From an uncultured Pelagibacteraceae bacterium (GTDB taxonomy: Bacteria; Pseudomonadota; Alphaproteobacteria; Pelagibacterales; Pelagibacteraceae), in NCBI GenBank assembly GCA_902596915.1, contig CACJVQ010000007.1, positions 1 through 51,186 on the forward strand: 51,186 nt of DNA, read 5' to 3'. Position numbers and translations under genes: made by a program. The notes under the pieces were generated by a model. The model was not told where the DNA came from. It saw only the letters and a list, made by a program, of their open reading frames with translations, and did no database searches. Of this stretch, positions 34,081 through 43,696 are shown piece by piece. The stretch's first letter is position 1, and each line of letters begins with the position of its first letter.

Positions 34081-34477
34081 ACTGAACATCCATATCAGAA
34101 AGATGAAGTTTTAAAGCTTTGGTTGAAATTTGTATCTCTCTAATAAAAAATATAATTGAAATCATCATAGATAAACAACACGTTCCAAAAATTACTCTAG
34201 CTACAATTAAACTTTCTAAATAAAGAGCAAATACAGTTAGCATATTAAATAGAAAACCAAATGCTGCTGACATAATTGCAAACTTTAATACACCAATTCT
34301 ACTATTTAGGTTTATAAGTTGATCTTTCCATTCTGGTGGTGTGTGTTTTTCAAAAACGTACTCATCATGAATTTTTCTAATTAATCCACTTAGGGTATGA
34401 AATCTATTGCTATATACGCTCATTATAAGCGGTATTGCTGGAAACATTAATGCTGTAACAGTGTAATCTATATTCAT
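34070..34477 (-). CDS. DUF2721 membrane protein
   Basis: From ATG 34475-34477 the product has 135 residues; the frame extends 9 bases further only through a TTG. It has three hydrophobic segments and the DUF2721 pattern ALMFPAIPLIMSVYSNRFHTLSGLIRKIHDEY near the start, then LNSRIGVLKFAIMSAAFGFLFNMLTVF. No function is established. It is divergent from ubiA with a 52-base gap, and overlaps qor at its 3' end by 11 bases. Confidence 0.82.
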   Translation of the reverse strand: MNIDYTVTALMFPAIPLIMSVYSNRFHTLSGLIRKIHDEYVFEKHTPPEWKDQLINLNSRIGVLKFAIMSAAFGFLFNMLTVFALYLESLIVARVIFGTCCLSMMISIIFFIREIQISTKALKLHLSDMDVQFKE

Positions 34478-34529
34478 TCGAATCAATTTGATTATGAGAC
34501 TCCGCTTTGCTATTTACAAGTAAATTGTT

Positions 34530-35396
34530 ATGCAAAACATCAAATTGTTCATTGAACTTACGAGATTAAATAGACCAATCGGATACATGCTATTATTTTG
34601 GCCTTGTCTATGGGGTCTTACTATTGCTTATGATTTTAATTCTGAATTAGAAATATTTTATTTTTATTCCTTGTTATTTTTACTTGGTTCAATGCTAATG
34701 AGATCTGCTGGTTGCATTGTTAATGACATAGTAGATAAAAATTTTGACAAAAAAGTAGAGAGAACAAAAAATAGACCAATTGCATCGGGAAAAGTTTCTG
34801 AAAAGGTTGCGATAATTTACTCTTTTATTTTATGTGGATTAGCATTTTTGGTATTGATTAATTTTAATAAATTCACAATTTTGATGGCACTATTATCTAT
34901 GCCATTGGCATTTACTTATCCTTTGATGAAGAGATTTACTTATTGGCCACAGCTATTTTTAGGAATTACATTTAACTATGGCCTTGTTCTTGCTTGGATA
35001 TCAATAAATAACAACATAGATTTAATACCAATTATTTTTTATTTCGGAGCCATATTTTGGACACTGGGTTACGACACTATTTATGGATATCAAGATATTA
35101 AAGATGATGAGATTATAGGAGTTAAATCTACCTCGATAAAATTTAAAAATAACCCAAAAAAATTTATTTCGTTATGTTACATATTTTTTTTTCTTTCATT
35201 AATTTTAGTTGGTTTTTTAATGAACTTTAAAATCTCATTTTATATATCACTGATAATTACTTTTTTTCATTTAGGTTTTTATCAAATAAAAAATCTTGAA
35301 GTATCAAACCCTAATATGTGTCTAATAAAATTTAAGAGCAATAATTTGTTAGGTCTTATTGTATTTATTAATATTTTAATTGGAAAAATAATTTAA
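34530..35396 (+). CDS. ubiA: 4-hydroxybenzoate polyprenyltransferase UbiA
   Basis: Transfers the polyprenyl tail to 4-hydroxybenzoate in ubiquinone synthesis, in the inner membrane. The 288-residue protein has about eight hydrophobic segments. Both Asp-rich motifs are intact: NDIVDKNFDKKVERTKNRPIASG and DTIYGYQDIKDDEIIGVKST. LNRPIGYMLLFWPCLWGLT near the N-terminus is characteristic of UbiA rather than CtaB. The stop is directly followed by the ATG of the ABC transporter. Confidence 0.95.
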   Translation: MQNIKLFIELTRLNRPIGYMLLFWPCLWGLTIAYDFNSELEIFYFYSLLFLLGSMLMRSAGCIVNDIVDKNFDKKVERTKNRPIASGKVSEKVAIIYSFILCGLAFLVLINFNKFTILMALLSMPLAFTYPLMKRFTYWPQLFLGITFNYGLVLAWISINNNIDLIPIIFYFGAIFWTLGYDTIYGYQDIKDDEIIGVKSTSIKFKNNPKKFISLCYIFFFLSLILVGFLMNFKISFYISLIITFFHLGFYQIKNLEVSNPNMCLIKFKSNNLLGLIVFINILIGKII

Positions 35397-37139
35397 ATGC
35401 CAAACATTGAAATATTTAAAAGACTTTACAAAGACTATACAAAAAAATATTTAAACAAAATTTTTTTAGCAGTTTTTTTTTCTATATTAGTTGCTGGAAG
35501 TACATCTGCAACTGCGTGGTTATTAGATCCAGCAATAGATAAAATTTTTATTAATAAAGATCAAAGCCTACTTTTAATAATTCCTTTATTAATTATTTTG
35601 GCGTTTGCAACAAAAGGGATTTCCCTTTATTTAGCAAAAGTCACAATGATTAAAGTTGCGGAAGAAGTTAAAAAGGAATTACAAGTTAATATGCTTACAT
35701 CATTTATTAAGGCTGATACAGAAAACATAGAGAACAAACATACTGGAAAATATATTTCCAATCTAAATTTTGATGTTAATCAAATAACAGGAATGCTAAG
35801 TACATCCTTTTTAACTTTTTTCAAAGATGGATTAACTTTAATAGGACTTCTATCAGTAATGTTTATCCAGAACTGGAGATTATCTTTAATTGCACTTATC
35901 ATGATACCATTTGCATCTATTACTGCAAAAAAATTAGGTAAAAGAATGGGTAAAGTAGTAACAGAAGCTCAGGAAAAATCTGGAGATTTGAATAAATATT
36001 TAATTGATATTTTTAAAAATCACAAAATTATTAAAATTTTTCAAAGAGAAAAGTATGAGAATGAAAGATCAGAAAAATTTGTGGATGATTTAAAAGAAAA
36101 ATCAATAAAAATATCAGCCGTCTTAATCAGAGCAACGCCAGTAATGGAAATTTTAACTGGAACTATGATTGCTGTTCTAATTTTTTACTCAGGAAAATTA
36201 ATAATGAATGATCAACTCAGCTTAAATAATTTTTTTTCATTTTTAGCTGCAATGATGTTAGCTTATCAACCAGTAAAATCCTTGGCAACTATAAATGTTG
36301 GTATTAGCCAAGGATTGTCTGCCAGCAAAAGAATACTCCCAATAATTGATACAATAAATTTGATTCAAACTAACGATGATAAAATAAATTTAATTCTAAA
36401 AAATGGAACTATAGATTGCAAAGATATAAATTTTCACTATTCAACAAATTTAGAAAATAAAGTTTTAAAAAACATAAATATTAAAATCAATGGAGGTAAA
36501 ATGACTGCCTTGGTTGGACAAAGCGGCTCTGGTAAATCAACTCTGTTAAGTTTAATACCAAGAATTTATGATCCAACAGCAGGAAAATTAGAAATTGATG
36601 GACAAGATATTAAAGAGGTTAATTTATTTTCTTTAAGAAAGGAAATATCAATTGTTGATCAAAATGTAACTTTATTTGATGATACTATTTTCAATAATAT
36701 TAAATATGCAAAGCCAGATGCTAAAGATGATGAAATATATGAAGCAGCTCATCTTTCAATGTGTTCAGAATTTATTGATAAACTTGAGAACAAATATCAA
36801 ACAATGATAGGAGAAAATGGAGTCAGATTATCAGGTGGAGAAAAACAAAGGCTTTCAATTGCAAGAGCATTTTTAAAAAAAAGTAAAATAATACTTTTGG
36901 ATGAAGCTACTTCATCTTTAGACTCTGAAACTGAGGAAAAAATCCAAAAAGCATTAGATAAATTAACCTTAAATAAGACAACTGTAGTTATTGCCCACAG
37001 ACTTTCAACTATTTTAAATTCTGATAAAATTTATGTTATGGATAAGGGTATAGTAATGGACTCGGGTAATCATGAAGAATTGTTAACAAAATCTGATACT
37101 TATAAAAACTATTATAAAAAACAAATAAACAAAAGTTGA
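35397..37139 (+). CDS. msbA: ABC transporter, MsbA-like lipid exporter (fused TMD-NBD)
   Basis: A 580-residue half-transporter. Residues up to about 320 form six membrane helices of the type I exporter fold; the ATPase part has Walker A GQSGSGKST near residue 375, signature LSGGEKQRL near 476, Walker B ILLDEATSSLD and the H-loop VIAHRLST. The position before waaA, lpxK and an lpxL-like gene strongly suggests flipping of the lipid A core, as in MsbA. The gene starts immediately after ubiA and its TGA overlaps the waaA ATG (TGATG). Confidence 0.92.
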   Translation: MPNIEIFKRLYKDYTKKYLNKIFLAVFFSILVAGSTSATAWLLDPAIDKIFINKDQSLLLIIPLLIILAFATKGISLYLAKVTMIKVAEEVKKELQVNMLTSFIKADTENIENKHTGKYISNLNFDVNQITGMLSTSFLTFFKDGLTLIGLLSVMFIQNWRLSLIALIMIPFASITAKKLGKRMGKVVTEAQEKSGDLNKYLIDIFKNHKIIKIFQREKYENERSEKFVDDLKEKSIKISAVLIRATPVMEILTGTMIAVLIFYSGKLIMNDQLSLNNFFSFLAAMMLAYQPVKSLATINVGISQGLSASKRILPIIDTINLIQTNDDKINLILKNGTIDCKDINFHYSTNLENKVLKNINIKINGGKMTALVGQSGSGKSTLLSLIPRIYDPTAGKLEIDGQDIKEVNLFSLRKEISIVDQNVTLFDDTIFNNIKYAKPDAKDDEIYEAAHLSMCSEFIDKLENKYQTMIGENGVRLSGGEKQRLSIARAFLKKSKIILLDEATSSLDSETEEKIQKALDKLTLNKTTVVIAHRLSTILNSDKIYVMDKGIVMDSGNHEELLTKSDTYKNYYKKQINKS

Positions 37140-38377
37140 TGTTTGTTATTTACAATTTTTTTTTGTCTCTGATAATATTTATTTCTCCATTAATTATATT
37201 AATTAGAATTTTCCTCGGTAAAGAGGATCAAAATAGATTTAAGGAAAAATATGGATTTCTTGCAAAAAACAATAATTCTAAAGAAGTAGTTTGGATACAT
37301 GGTGCAAGTGTAGGAGAAGTATTAAGCATAATTCCAATTATTAAGAAATTTGAAAAAAATAAAAAGATAAAAAGAATTTTAATTACCTCCTCAACAACTA
37401 GTTCATCACAAATTTTATCTAAATTTAGATTTAAAAAAATAATTCATCAGTTTTATCCTTTTGATTTAAACTTTTTAACCAAGCATTTCATCAATCATTG
37501 GAAACCAAAATTAGCAATATTTGTAGACTCTGAAATTTGGCCCAATATGTTTAATAATTTACATAAACAAAATATTCCACTAATACTTCTTAATGCAAGG
37601 ATTACAAAAAAATCTTTTAATAGGTGGAAATTATTCCCAAAATTTTCTAAAAAAATATTTCAAAAAATAACTCTTGCTTTGCCACAAAATATTGAGTCTA
37701 AAAAATATTTAAAATTATTAGGAACAAAAAATACAAAATTTGTTGGTAATTTAAAGTTTTTTAGAGGAGTACAAAAAGATAATACAAAAAATTTAATTCT
37801 TAAAAAAAAATTTTCAAAAAGAATCATTTTTTGTGCAGCAAGCACTCATAGAAAAGAAGAATTATTTATTGGAAAAGTGCACAAGGAACTAAAATCTGAA
37901 ATTAAAAACTTGATAACTATAATAATACCAAGGCATATAAATAGAAAAAAAGAAATACTAGATGAATTAAATAATATTGGTCTGAATTCTCAATTTCATA
38001 CCTCACGCAAAAAATTAAGCAAAGATACAGATATATACATAGTAGATACTTACGGGGACTCTACAAATTTCTATTCATTATCCAAATTAACATTTTTAGG
38101 AGGGTCACTTATACCACATGGAGGACAGAACCCTCTAGAGTCAGCAAGAGAAGGTAACTATATATTATATGGTCCACATATAGAGAACTTTAAAGAAGTT
38201 TATAAAATGTTAGAGAAATTTAAAATTACAACAAAAATAAACTCAATAAAAAATATGAAATCTGTTGTTCGTCAAAAAATTAATTTTTTACAAAGAAATA
38301 CAGTGAATAAAAAGTTAAAATACTTGGGAGATAAAATTCTAAATAAGAATTTATATGAAATTAAAAAATTTATTTAA
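37139..38377 (+). CDS. waaA: 3-deoxy-D-manno-octulosonic acid transferase WaaA
   Basis: Adds Kdo to the lipid A precursor. From ATG 37139 the product is 412 residues; an in-frame TTG at 37136 is less likely. An N-terminal membrane segment (about 3-22) anchors it. The Kdo-transferase motifs are present: VWIHGASVGEVLSIIPII, FVDSEIWPNM, LLNARITKKSFNRW and the C-terminal FLGGSLIPHGGQNPLESAREG. It is directly linked to msbA upstream and lpxK downstream with no spacer. Confidence 0.95.
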   Translation: MFVIYNFFLSLIIFISPLIILIRIFLGKEDQNRFKEKYGFLAKNNNSKEVVWIHGASVGEVLSIIPIIKKFEKNKKIKRILITSSTTSSSQILSKFRFKKIIHQFYPFDLNFLTKHFINHWKPKLAIFVDSEIWPNMFNNLHKQNIPLILLNARITKKSFNRWKLFPKFSKKIFQKITLALPQNIESKKYLKLLGTKNTKFVGNLKFFRGVQKDNTKNLILKKKFSKRIIFCAASTHRKEELFIGKVHKELKSEIKNLITIIIPRHINRKKEILDELNNIGLNSQFHTSRKKLSKDTDIYIVDTYGDSTNFYSLSKLTFLGGSLIPHGGQNPLESAREGNYILYGPHIENFKEVYKMLEKFKITTKINSIKNMKSVVRQKINFLQRNTVNKKLKYLGDKILNKNLYEIKKFI

Positions 38378-39295
38378 ATGAAAATTATAAAACCATTATA
38401 TTTAAATGATAAAAATTTAATCTCATATTTATTAAATCCTTTTACAATTTTTACTAATTTAATAAATTTTATTAAAAGCTTTTTAATTAAAAAAAAATAT
38501 AAAATAAAAACTATATGTGTAGGAAATATATATATAGGTGGAACTGGAAAAACATCTCTATGTATACAAATAAAAAAAATTTTAAAAAATAGGTATAGAA
38601 CAGTATTCATTAAAAAAAGATATTTTGATCAATTAGATGAAAGAAAAATGCTAGAGACCCATGGTAAAGTAATTAGTGCAGAAAATAGAAGTATTAGTCT
38701 AGGAAAAGCAGAAGCAAAAAAATTTAATTTAGCTATTTTAGATGATGGTTTACAAGACAAAAGAATAGATTATGACATATCAATTGCGTGCTTTAATTCA
38801 ACTTATGGTATCGGCAATGGATATTTACTTCCCGCAGGACCTCTAAGAGAAAAATTAGAAACATTAAAAAAATATAGCGCAATTTTTTTAATTGGTGAAA
38901 AAAAAAATTTAAAACTTTCTTCCAAATTAAAAAAATTTAACAATAAAATATTTTATTCCAACTATGTTCCAATCAATTTGAAAAATTTCGATAGAAAAAA
39001 AAGTTACTTGTATTTTTGCGGGATTGGAAACCCAGAGGAGTTTGAAAACACACTTAATAAGTATAAGTTTAAAATATCAAAAAAATTTATATTTCCTGAT
39101 CATCATAATTATTCAAATGAAGATTTAAAGAAAATAAAAATAAATGCACTGAAAGATAAATTAGAAATCATTACCACAGAAAAAGATTATAAAAGAATAA
39201 ATAATAATAGTAAAAAAAATATTAAATACTTGAAGGTAAAGTTACAGATAGAAAATCTTAAAAAGTTTTCAAATTTTTTAAAAGAAAAAATATGA
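38378..39295 (+). CDS. lpxK: Tetraacyldisaccharide 4'-kinase LpxK
   Basis: Phosphorylates the 4' position of the lipid A disaccharide. The 305-residue protein has an N-terminal membrane anchor region, the P-loop VGNIYIGGTGKTS near residues 47-59, and the conserved AILDDGLQDKRIDYDISIACFN and GYLLPAGPLREKL segments. FPDHHNYSNEDLKKI and ITTEKDYKRI close the family pattern. It overlaps the next gene by 4 bases (ATGA). Confidence 0.95.
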   Translation: MKIIKPLYLNDKNLISYLLNPFTIFTNLINFIKSFLIKKKYKIKTICVGNIYIGGTGKTSLCIQIKKILKNRYRTVFIKKRYFDQLDERKMLETHGKVISAENRSISLGKAEAKKFNLAILDDGLQDKRIDYDISIACFNSTYGIGNGYLLPAGPLREKLETLKKYSAIFLIGEKKNLKLSSKLKKFNNKIFYSNYVPINLKNFDRKKSYLYFCGIGNPEEFENTLNKYKFKISKKFIFPDHHNYSNEDLKKIKINALKDKLEIITTEKDYKRINNNSKKNIKYLKVKLQIENLKKFSNFLKEKI

Positions 39296-40152
39296 AAAAA
39301 ATAATATATTTTATTGAGTTTTTATTGGTAAAATTTTTATTAATTATATGCAAAATTATTGGATATAAATTAGCATCTAATTTTGGGTTTTTTATCGGAA
39401 AAAATTTTGGGAATTTTTTTAGAAAAAAAAAATCTATAATTGAGAATTTATATAAGTCTAAAATTGTAATAAAAATTTCTGATAACCAATTTGCCGACAA
39501 TGTTCTGGGAAACTATGGTCGGATTTTAGCAGAATATCCTTTTTTGAAAGACTTTAGAAAAAATAAGTTAGAGCAGTTTATTAAAATAGATGGTATCGAA
39601 AATTTAAATAAAATTAAAAACAACAACAAGCCTGTTGTTTTTATTTCGGGACATTTTAACAATTTTGAACTCATGGCCATGCAGATTGAGAAAAATGGAA
39701 TAAATTTAGCAGCAATATATAGACCACTAAATAATGTTTTTTTAAATAAAACAATGGAACAAATTCGAACTAAATATATTTGTAAAAATCAAATTAGGAA
39801 AGGGAGATCGGGTACTAGACAAATTTTAGAAAATTTAAAAAAAGGTAACTCAATTGCCTTAATGATTGATCAAAGAGTTACAGAGGGTATAAAAATTGAT
39901 TTTTTTGGAAACTTGGCATCTACCACCACAATACCAGCTCAAATTATAAAAAAATATGAATGCGATTTGGTTCCAATTTATATTGAAAGATTGAAGAAAT
40001 ATAACTTTAAGATGTACGTATCTCAGCCAATTGCTATCAATTCAAAAAAGTCACAAGAGGAAATTTCGAAACATTTAAACAAGATCTTAGAGAAAATGAT
40101 ACTAAAAAATCCAGATCAATGGATTTGGACACACAATAGGTGGAAAAAATAA
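39292..40152 (+). CDS. Lipid A lauroyl/myristoyl acyltransferase (LpxL/HtrB-like)
   Basis: Adds a secondary acyl chain to lipid A. The 286-residue protein has an N-terminal membrane segment and the H(X)4E catalytic motif SGHFNNFELMAMQ. AAIYRPLNNVFLNKTMEQIRTKY, GRSGTRQILENLKKGNSIALMIDQRVTEGIKIDFFG and DQWIWTHNRWK at the C-terminus are typical of the LpxL family. Whether it is LpxL- or LpxM-type is not decidable here. It ends the msbA-waaA-lpxK-lpxL block. Confidence 0.92.
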   Translation: MKKIIYFIEFLLVKFLLIICKIIGYKLASNFGFFIGKNFGNFFRKKKSIIENLYKSKIVIKISDNQFADNVLGNYGRILAEYPFLKDFRKNKLEQFIKIDGIENLNKIKNNNKPVVFISGHFNNFELMAMQIEKNGINLAAIYRPLNNVFLNKTMEQIRTKYICKNQIRKGRSGTRQILENLKKGNSIALMIDQRVTEGIKIDFFGNLASTTTIPAQIIKKYECDLVPIYIERLKKYNFKMYVSQPIAINSKKSQEEISKHLNKILEKMILKNPDQWIWTHNRWKK

Positions 40153-40155
40153 TAA

Positions 40156-40347
40156 TTATTTGATTTTTTTTTCTTTTTTAATTGTAGCCTCAACATAAGA
40201 AAAGTAAGCTTCTTGTTCATCAACATTCCAGTAATTTAAATTTTGTAGTGAAATTTTCTTTCCTGAAACTGCACAAATTACATGATCACCCTCTTCGATG
40301 ATATCAAAATTATTTGGCAGATATTTTAATTTTGCTAACTTGTTCAT
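40156..40347 (-). CDS. DUF2093 family protein
   Basis: A 63-residue soluble protein. The sequence AKLKYLPNNFDIIEEGDHVICAVSGKKISLQNLNYWNVDEQEAYFS matches the alphaproteobacterial DUF2093 family, which has conserved G-x-x-V-x-C-A-V-(S/T)-G and L-x-Y-W-(N/S)-V-x-x-Q-E-A-Y. No function is established. It is divergent from purD with 26 bases between start codons. Confidence 0.88.
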   Translation of the reverse strand: MNKLAKLKYLPNNFDIIEEGDHVICAVSGKKISLQNLNYWNVDEQEAYFSYVEATIKKEKKIK

Positions 40348-40373
40348 GATTTATAGGATATATATTTGAATAT

Positions 40374-41639
40374 ATGAAAATTGCAATTATTGGAAATGGT
40401 GGAAGAGAACATGCAATAGCAACCCAAATCTCAAAATCCCCTAAACTTGAAAAATTATACTGTATACCAGGTAATGCTGGCACTGACTCAATAGCAGTGA
40501 ATGTAGAACTGGATTTTTATAACTTTGAAAGTTTATCGCAATTTTTAAAAGAAAATAAAATTGATTTGGTAATTGTAGGACCTGAAAAACCTCTAGTTGA
40601 TGGTGTTGTTGATTTTCTTTTAAAAGAAAATATAAAAGTTTTTGGTCCAAATAAAAAAGTTTCACAATTAGAAGGATCAAAAATATTTACAAAGAAAATA
40701 TGTGAAAAGTACAATATTCCTACTGCACAATTTGGAGTATTTAGAACTGCTATAGAAGCTTATTCATATTTAAAAAATGCAAATATGCCTATAGTTGTTA
40801 AAGCAGATGGATTAGCTGCAGGTAAAGGTGTTTATATTTGTGAGGATTTGGAAAGTTCAAATAAAGCTGTGCAAGAAATATTTAATGGAAAATTTGGTTT
40901 AGCTGAACAAGTTCTTATTGAAGAATTTTTGCAAGGAGATGAAATGAGCTATTTCGTTCTTTCGGATGGAAAAACATATAAAAGATTTAATACTGCTCAA
41001 GACCATAAGAGAGTTGGTGAGGGAGATAGAGGAAAGAATACAGGAGGGATGGGAGCATATTCACCTTCTGGACTTATAAATGCAGAACTAGACAAAAAAA
41101 TAATTACAGAAGTTGTTAATCCTACTTTTCAGGCTATTAAAGACATGGGAGAAAATTACAAAGGATTTTTATATGTTGGTCTAATGATTAAAGACAACAA
41201 TCCTTATCTTATTGAATATAATGTAAGAATGGGAGACCCAGAATGTCAAACAATTTTGCCACTTTTAGCTACTGATTTATTAGATCTAATTTTATCTTGT
41301 TGTGATGAAACTTTAGAGAGCCAAGAAATTCTTTGGGAGGAAAAAAAAAGTATTTGTGTAGTCCTTTGCTCTAATGGCTATCCAGATATTTATAAAAAAA
41401 ATGTCGAAATACCTAACATTGAAAATATAAAAAATAATGATTCATTTTATATTTACCATGCAGGCACAAAAAAAAAGGATAACAAAGTTCACGCTAATGG
41501 GGGAAGAGTGCTGAATTTTGTTAGCATCTCTAATAATTTTAAGTCCTCAAGAGACATAGTAATCAAAGAAATTGAAAATCTAAATTGGGACAACGGTTTT
41601 TATCGTAGAGATATTGGATATAAAATTATAGATATATGA
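40374..41639 (+). CDS. purD: Phosphoribosylamine-glycine ligase PurD
   Basis: Second step of purine synthesis: joins glycine to phosphoribosylamine using ATP. The 421-residue protein has the N-terminal IIGNGGREHAIATQI motif, GPEKPLVDGVVD, the ATP-grasp region MPIVVKADGLAAGKGVYIC, the DHKRVGEGDRGKNTGGMGAYSP signature of PurD, and the metal site YNVRMGDPECQTILP. The length is normal. It overlaps rsmD by 4 bases. Confidence 0.97.
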   Translation: MKIAIIGNGGREHAIATQISKSPKLEKLYCIPGNAGTDSIAVNVELDFYNFESLSQFLKENKIDLVIVGPEKPLVDGVVDFLLKENIKVFGPNKKVSQLEGSKIFTKKICEKYNIPTAQFGVFRTAIEAYSYLKNANMPIVVKADGLAAGKGVYICEDLESSNKAVQEIFNGKFGLAEQVLIEEFLQGDEMSYFVLSDGKTYKRFNTAQDHKRVGEGDRGKNTGGMGAYSPSGLINAELDKKIITEVVNPTFQAIKDMGENYKGFLYVGLMIKDNNPYLIEYNVRMGDPECQTILPLLATDLLDLILSCCDETLESQEILWEEKKSICVVLCSNGYPDIYKKNVEIPNIENIKNNDSFYIYHAGTKKKDNKVHANGGRVLNFVSISNNFKSSRDIVIKEIENLNWDNGFYRRDIGYKIIDI

Positions 41640-42199
41640 GAGTTATAGGAGGAAGTCTTAAAGGAAAAAAATTATTAATTCCTCTGGATAAATCTACCAG
41701 ACCATTGAGAGATATGGTGAGAGAGTCAATTTTCAATATTTTAGATCATTCAAGTAAAGTGTCTAAAAATATAAATAACTCTAAAGTGTTAGATTTATTT
41801 TCTGGCACTGGTTCATTTGGCATTGAGTGTTTATCTAGAGGAGCTAAAGAAGTAATTTTCTTTGAGAATTATTCTAATTCGATAAAAGTTTTAAAAAATA
41901 ATATATTTAACTTAAAATTAGAGAGCAAAACTAAAGTATATGAGAGTAATGCATATAATTTAAAAGAATCAAACTTAAATAATGAAATTTTTGATGTTAT
42001 TTTTCTAGATCCACCTTTTAAAGACAAAGAAATAAATATTTTAATAGATCAAATAAAAATATTAAAGATTGCTGATATCAATACAATAATAATTATACAT
42101 AGAAATAAAAAATCGGTGGATAATATTCCTAAGTTTTTAAATGTTTTAGATGAAAAGAATTATGGTTTATCTAAAATTTTATTCAGTAAATTAATTTAA
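41636..42199 (+). CDS. rsmD: 16S rRNA (guanine966-N2)-methyltransferase RsmD
   Basis: A 187-residue methyltransferase. MRVIGGSLKGKKL and TRPLRDMVRESIFNIL at the N-terminus are typical of RsmD. The AdoMet motif is VLDLFSGTGSFGIECLSRGA and the catalytic motif is DVIFLDPPF. The start overlaps the purD stop (ATGA). Its stop shares TTAA at 42196-42199 with the convergent pgi. Confidence 0.94.
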   Translation: MRVIGGSLKGKKLLIPLDKSTRPLRDMVRESIFNILDHSSKVSKNINNSKVLDLFSGTGSFGIECLSRGAKEVIFFENYSNSIKVLKNNIFNLKLESKTKVYESNAYNLKESNLNNEIFDVIFLDPPFKDKEINILIDQIKILKIADINTIIIIHRNKKSVDNIPKFLNVLDEKNYGLSKILFSKLI

Positions 42200-43365
42200 A
42201 TAAGTAATTTTGACGTTTCAGTTTTAATTAACTCTACTGAAGGTTGATCAAAAGGATTAACTTTCATCAGTCTCCCTAACAAAATTGTCTCTAGAACAAA
42301 AAAAGTAAACAATTCTCCAAGAGTATCTTCATTTCTATTCAATATTTCAAAACTTCTAAAAGGTATTTTTTTTCTTTTAAAAACTATTTTAGTTGCATCT
42401 CTTTGTGCTTTGATAATTTGATTTAAATTTTTATTTTTTAAAATTGAAAATTTATCAAATAAATTTTTATTTGATAATTTATTTGTTTTTTCATTAATAA
42501 TTCCAAAAAATGTAAAAAAATTATTTTTTGGTCCATCTAAATAGAGCTGAAGCAAGCTATGATTATCCTTGGGCATAGATGAAATAATAGGAAAAATACC
42601 TTTATTATCTTTTCCTAAACTTTCTGCCGTGAGTTGTTGGTACCATTTGAATAAATTATTAGAACTTTCATCATAGTTAAGAATTACTGAATTTTTTTTT
42701 CCTTTTAAAACACAATTAAATATGAAATTAACGTTATAAATCAATTGATTTAGAAAATATTTATTTTTTATTAAGTAATTTAGCCTTTTAAATTTTCTCT
42801 CATTTAGCCCTAACAGTTCTACAGGCAACATTCCAACTTCGGATAAAACTGAATATCTTCCTCCTATATAATTTTTATGTTCAATAATATCTGCCTTTAA
42901 TTTATTACCCAGTTTAGTAAGAAAACTAGATTTTTTCTCTGTAATTACTATATTTTTATTTTTTTTTTGTGAATTAAGAATTACGTTGAAGTTTGATATG
43001 GTTTCAAGTGTGTTACCAGATTTTGATACTATTAAATTTAAAGTTTTTTTCTTATTTTTAAAATTAATTTTACCATCAAGGTTATTGTAAAAATTTATTT
43101 TTTTTTTAATCTTTAAATTTAAGAAATCATATATTGCCTCTGTACCTAAAATTGAACCACCCATACCAATTAGATTGATGATGTCAAAGTTTTTATATTT
43201 TTTTAAAATTTCTTTTGTATAGCTATATTTATAATTTTTATTAAATGAATTTAATAGCAGATCACTTTTAATTAACTCTTTTTTTAAAATATTATTTATT
43301 TTATTTTTTACTTTTATATTTTTTTTATTTTGAAAATTTTTAAAAATTATGTTTTTTGAAAACAT
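42196..43365 (-). CDS. pgi: Glucose-6-phosphate isomerase (short form)
   Basis: Interconverts glucose-6-phosphate and fructose-6-phosphate. At 389 residues it is much shorter than enterobacterial Pgi (about 550) and somewhat shorter than the Bacillus-type form (about 450). The core is recognisable: NLIGMGGSILGTEAIYDFL, VSKSGNTLETISNF, the GGRYSVLSEVGMLPVELLGL active-site signature with catalytic Glu, and DNHSLLQLYLDGPKNNFFTFF. The C-terminal active-site Lys is probably in the FDQPSVELIKTETSKL segment. The missing sequence is mostly at the N-terminus and loops. It is very Lys/Asn-rich. Confidence 0.92.
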   Translation of the reverse strand: MFSKNIIFKNFQNKKNIKVKNKINNILKKELIKSDLLLNSFNKNYKYSYTKEILKKYKNFDIINLIGMGGSILGTEAIYDFLNLKIKKKINFYNNLDGKINFKNKKKTLNLIVSKSGNTLETISNFNVILNSQKKNKNIVITEKKSSFLTKLGNKLKADIIEHKNYIGGRYSVLSEVGMLPVELLGLNERKFKRLNYLIKNKYFLNQLIYNVNFIFNCVLKGKKNSVILNYDESSNNLFKWYQQLTAESLGKDNKGIFPIISSMPKDNHSLLQLYLDGPKNNFFTFFGIINEKTNKLSNKNLFDKFSILKNKNLNQIIKAQRDATKIVFKRKKIPFRSFEILNRNEDTLGELFTFFVLETILLGRLMKVNPFDQPSVELIKTETSKLLI

Positions 43366-43369
43366 TTAT

Positions 43370-43696
43370 TCACTTAATTTTTTTTAATATTGAACTTTCA
43401 ATAGATGTAGATTGTTCTGAAGATGAAGTATCATCTTCAATTTTACTTTTCTTAAGTAAATTTTCTATGTTTGATTGATCACTTTCAATATCTTTAGTAG
43501 ATTTTATACTTGCTTCACCTGGTTCTGGCAATTTATAAAAATCTGGTGGCATAGTTAGTGGATTTTTTTTATCTATTAAAAATTCATCACCCTGGTCTGA
43601 TCTTTTTTTTCCCTGCAAAGCTTCTCCAACAGAGCCACAAGAATATATAAACAGCAAGAGTAGTAATAAATTAAAAAATTTAAAGAATTTATTCAT
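43370..43696 (-). CDS. Lipoprotein, BamF/DUF3035-like
   Basis: A 108-residue lipoprotein. The signal sequence FFKFFNLLLLLLFIYSCGS ends in a lipobox-like YSC, with Cys20 as the lipidation site. The following region EFLIDKKNPLTMPPDFYKLPEPG matches DUF3035, whose alphaproteobacterial members include BamF of the outer-membrane barrel assembly machinery. The C-terminal third is a Ser/Glu-rich tail. It overlaps lspA by 8 bases, so the lipoprotein is encoded directly after the peptidase that would process it. Confidence 0.8.
   Translation of the reverse strand: MNKFFKFFNLLLLLLFIYSCGSVGEALQGKKRSDQGDEFLIDKKNPLTMPPDFYKLPEPGEASIKSTKDIESDQSNIENLLKKSKIEDDTSSSEQSTSIESSILKKIK

Noticed and set aside
37136-37138. 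TTG as the start codon of waaA
   Set aside because: The ATG at 37139 is adjacent and overlaps the preceding TGA in the common TGATG arrangement.
38461-39300. Extreme A/T homopolymer density in lpxK as a sign of decay
   Set aside because: The frame is intact and all LpxK motifs are present; the composition matches the rest of the window.
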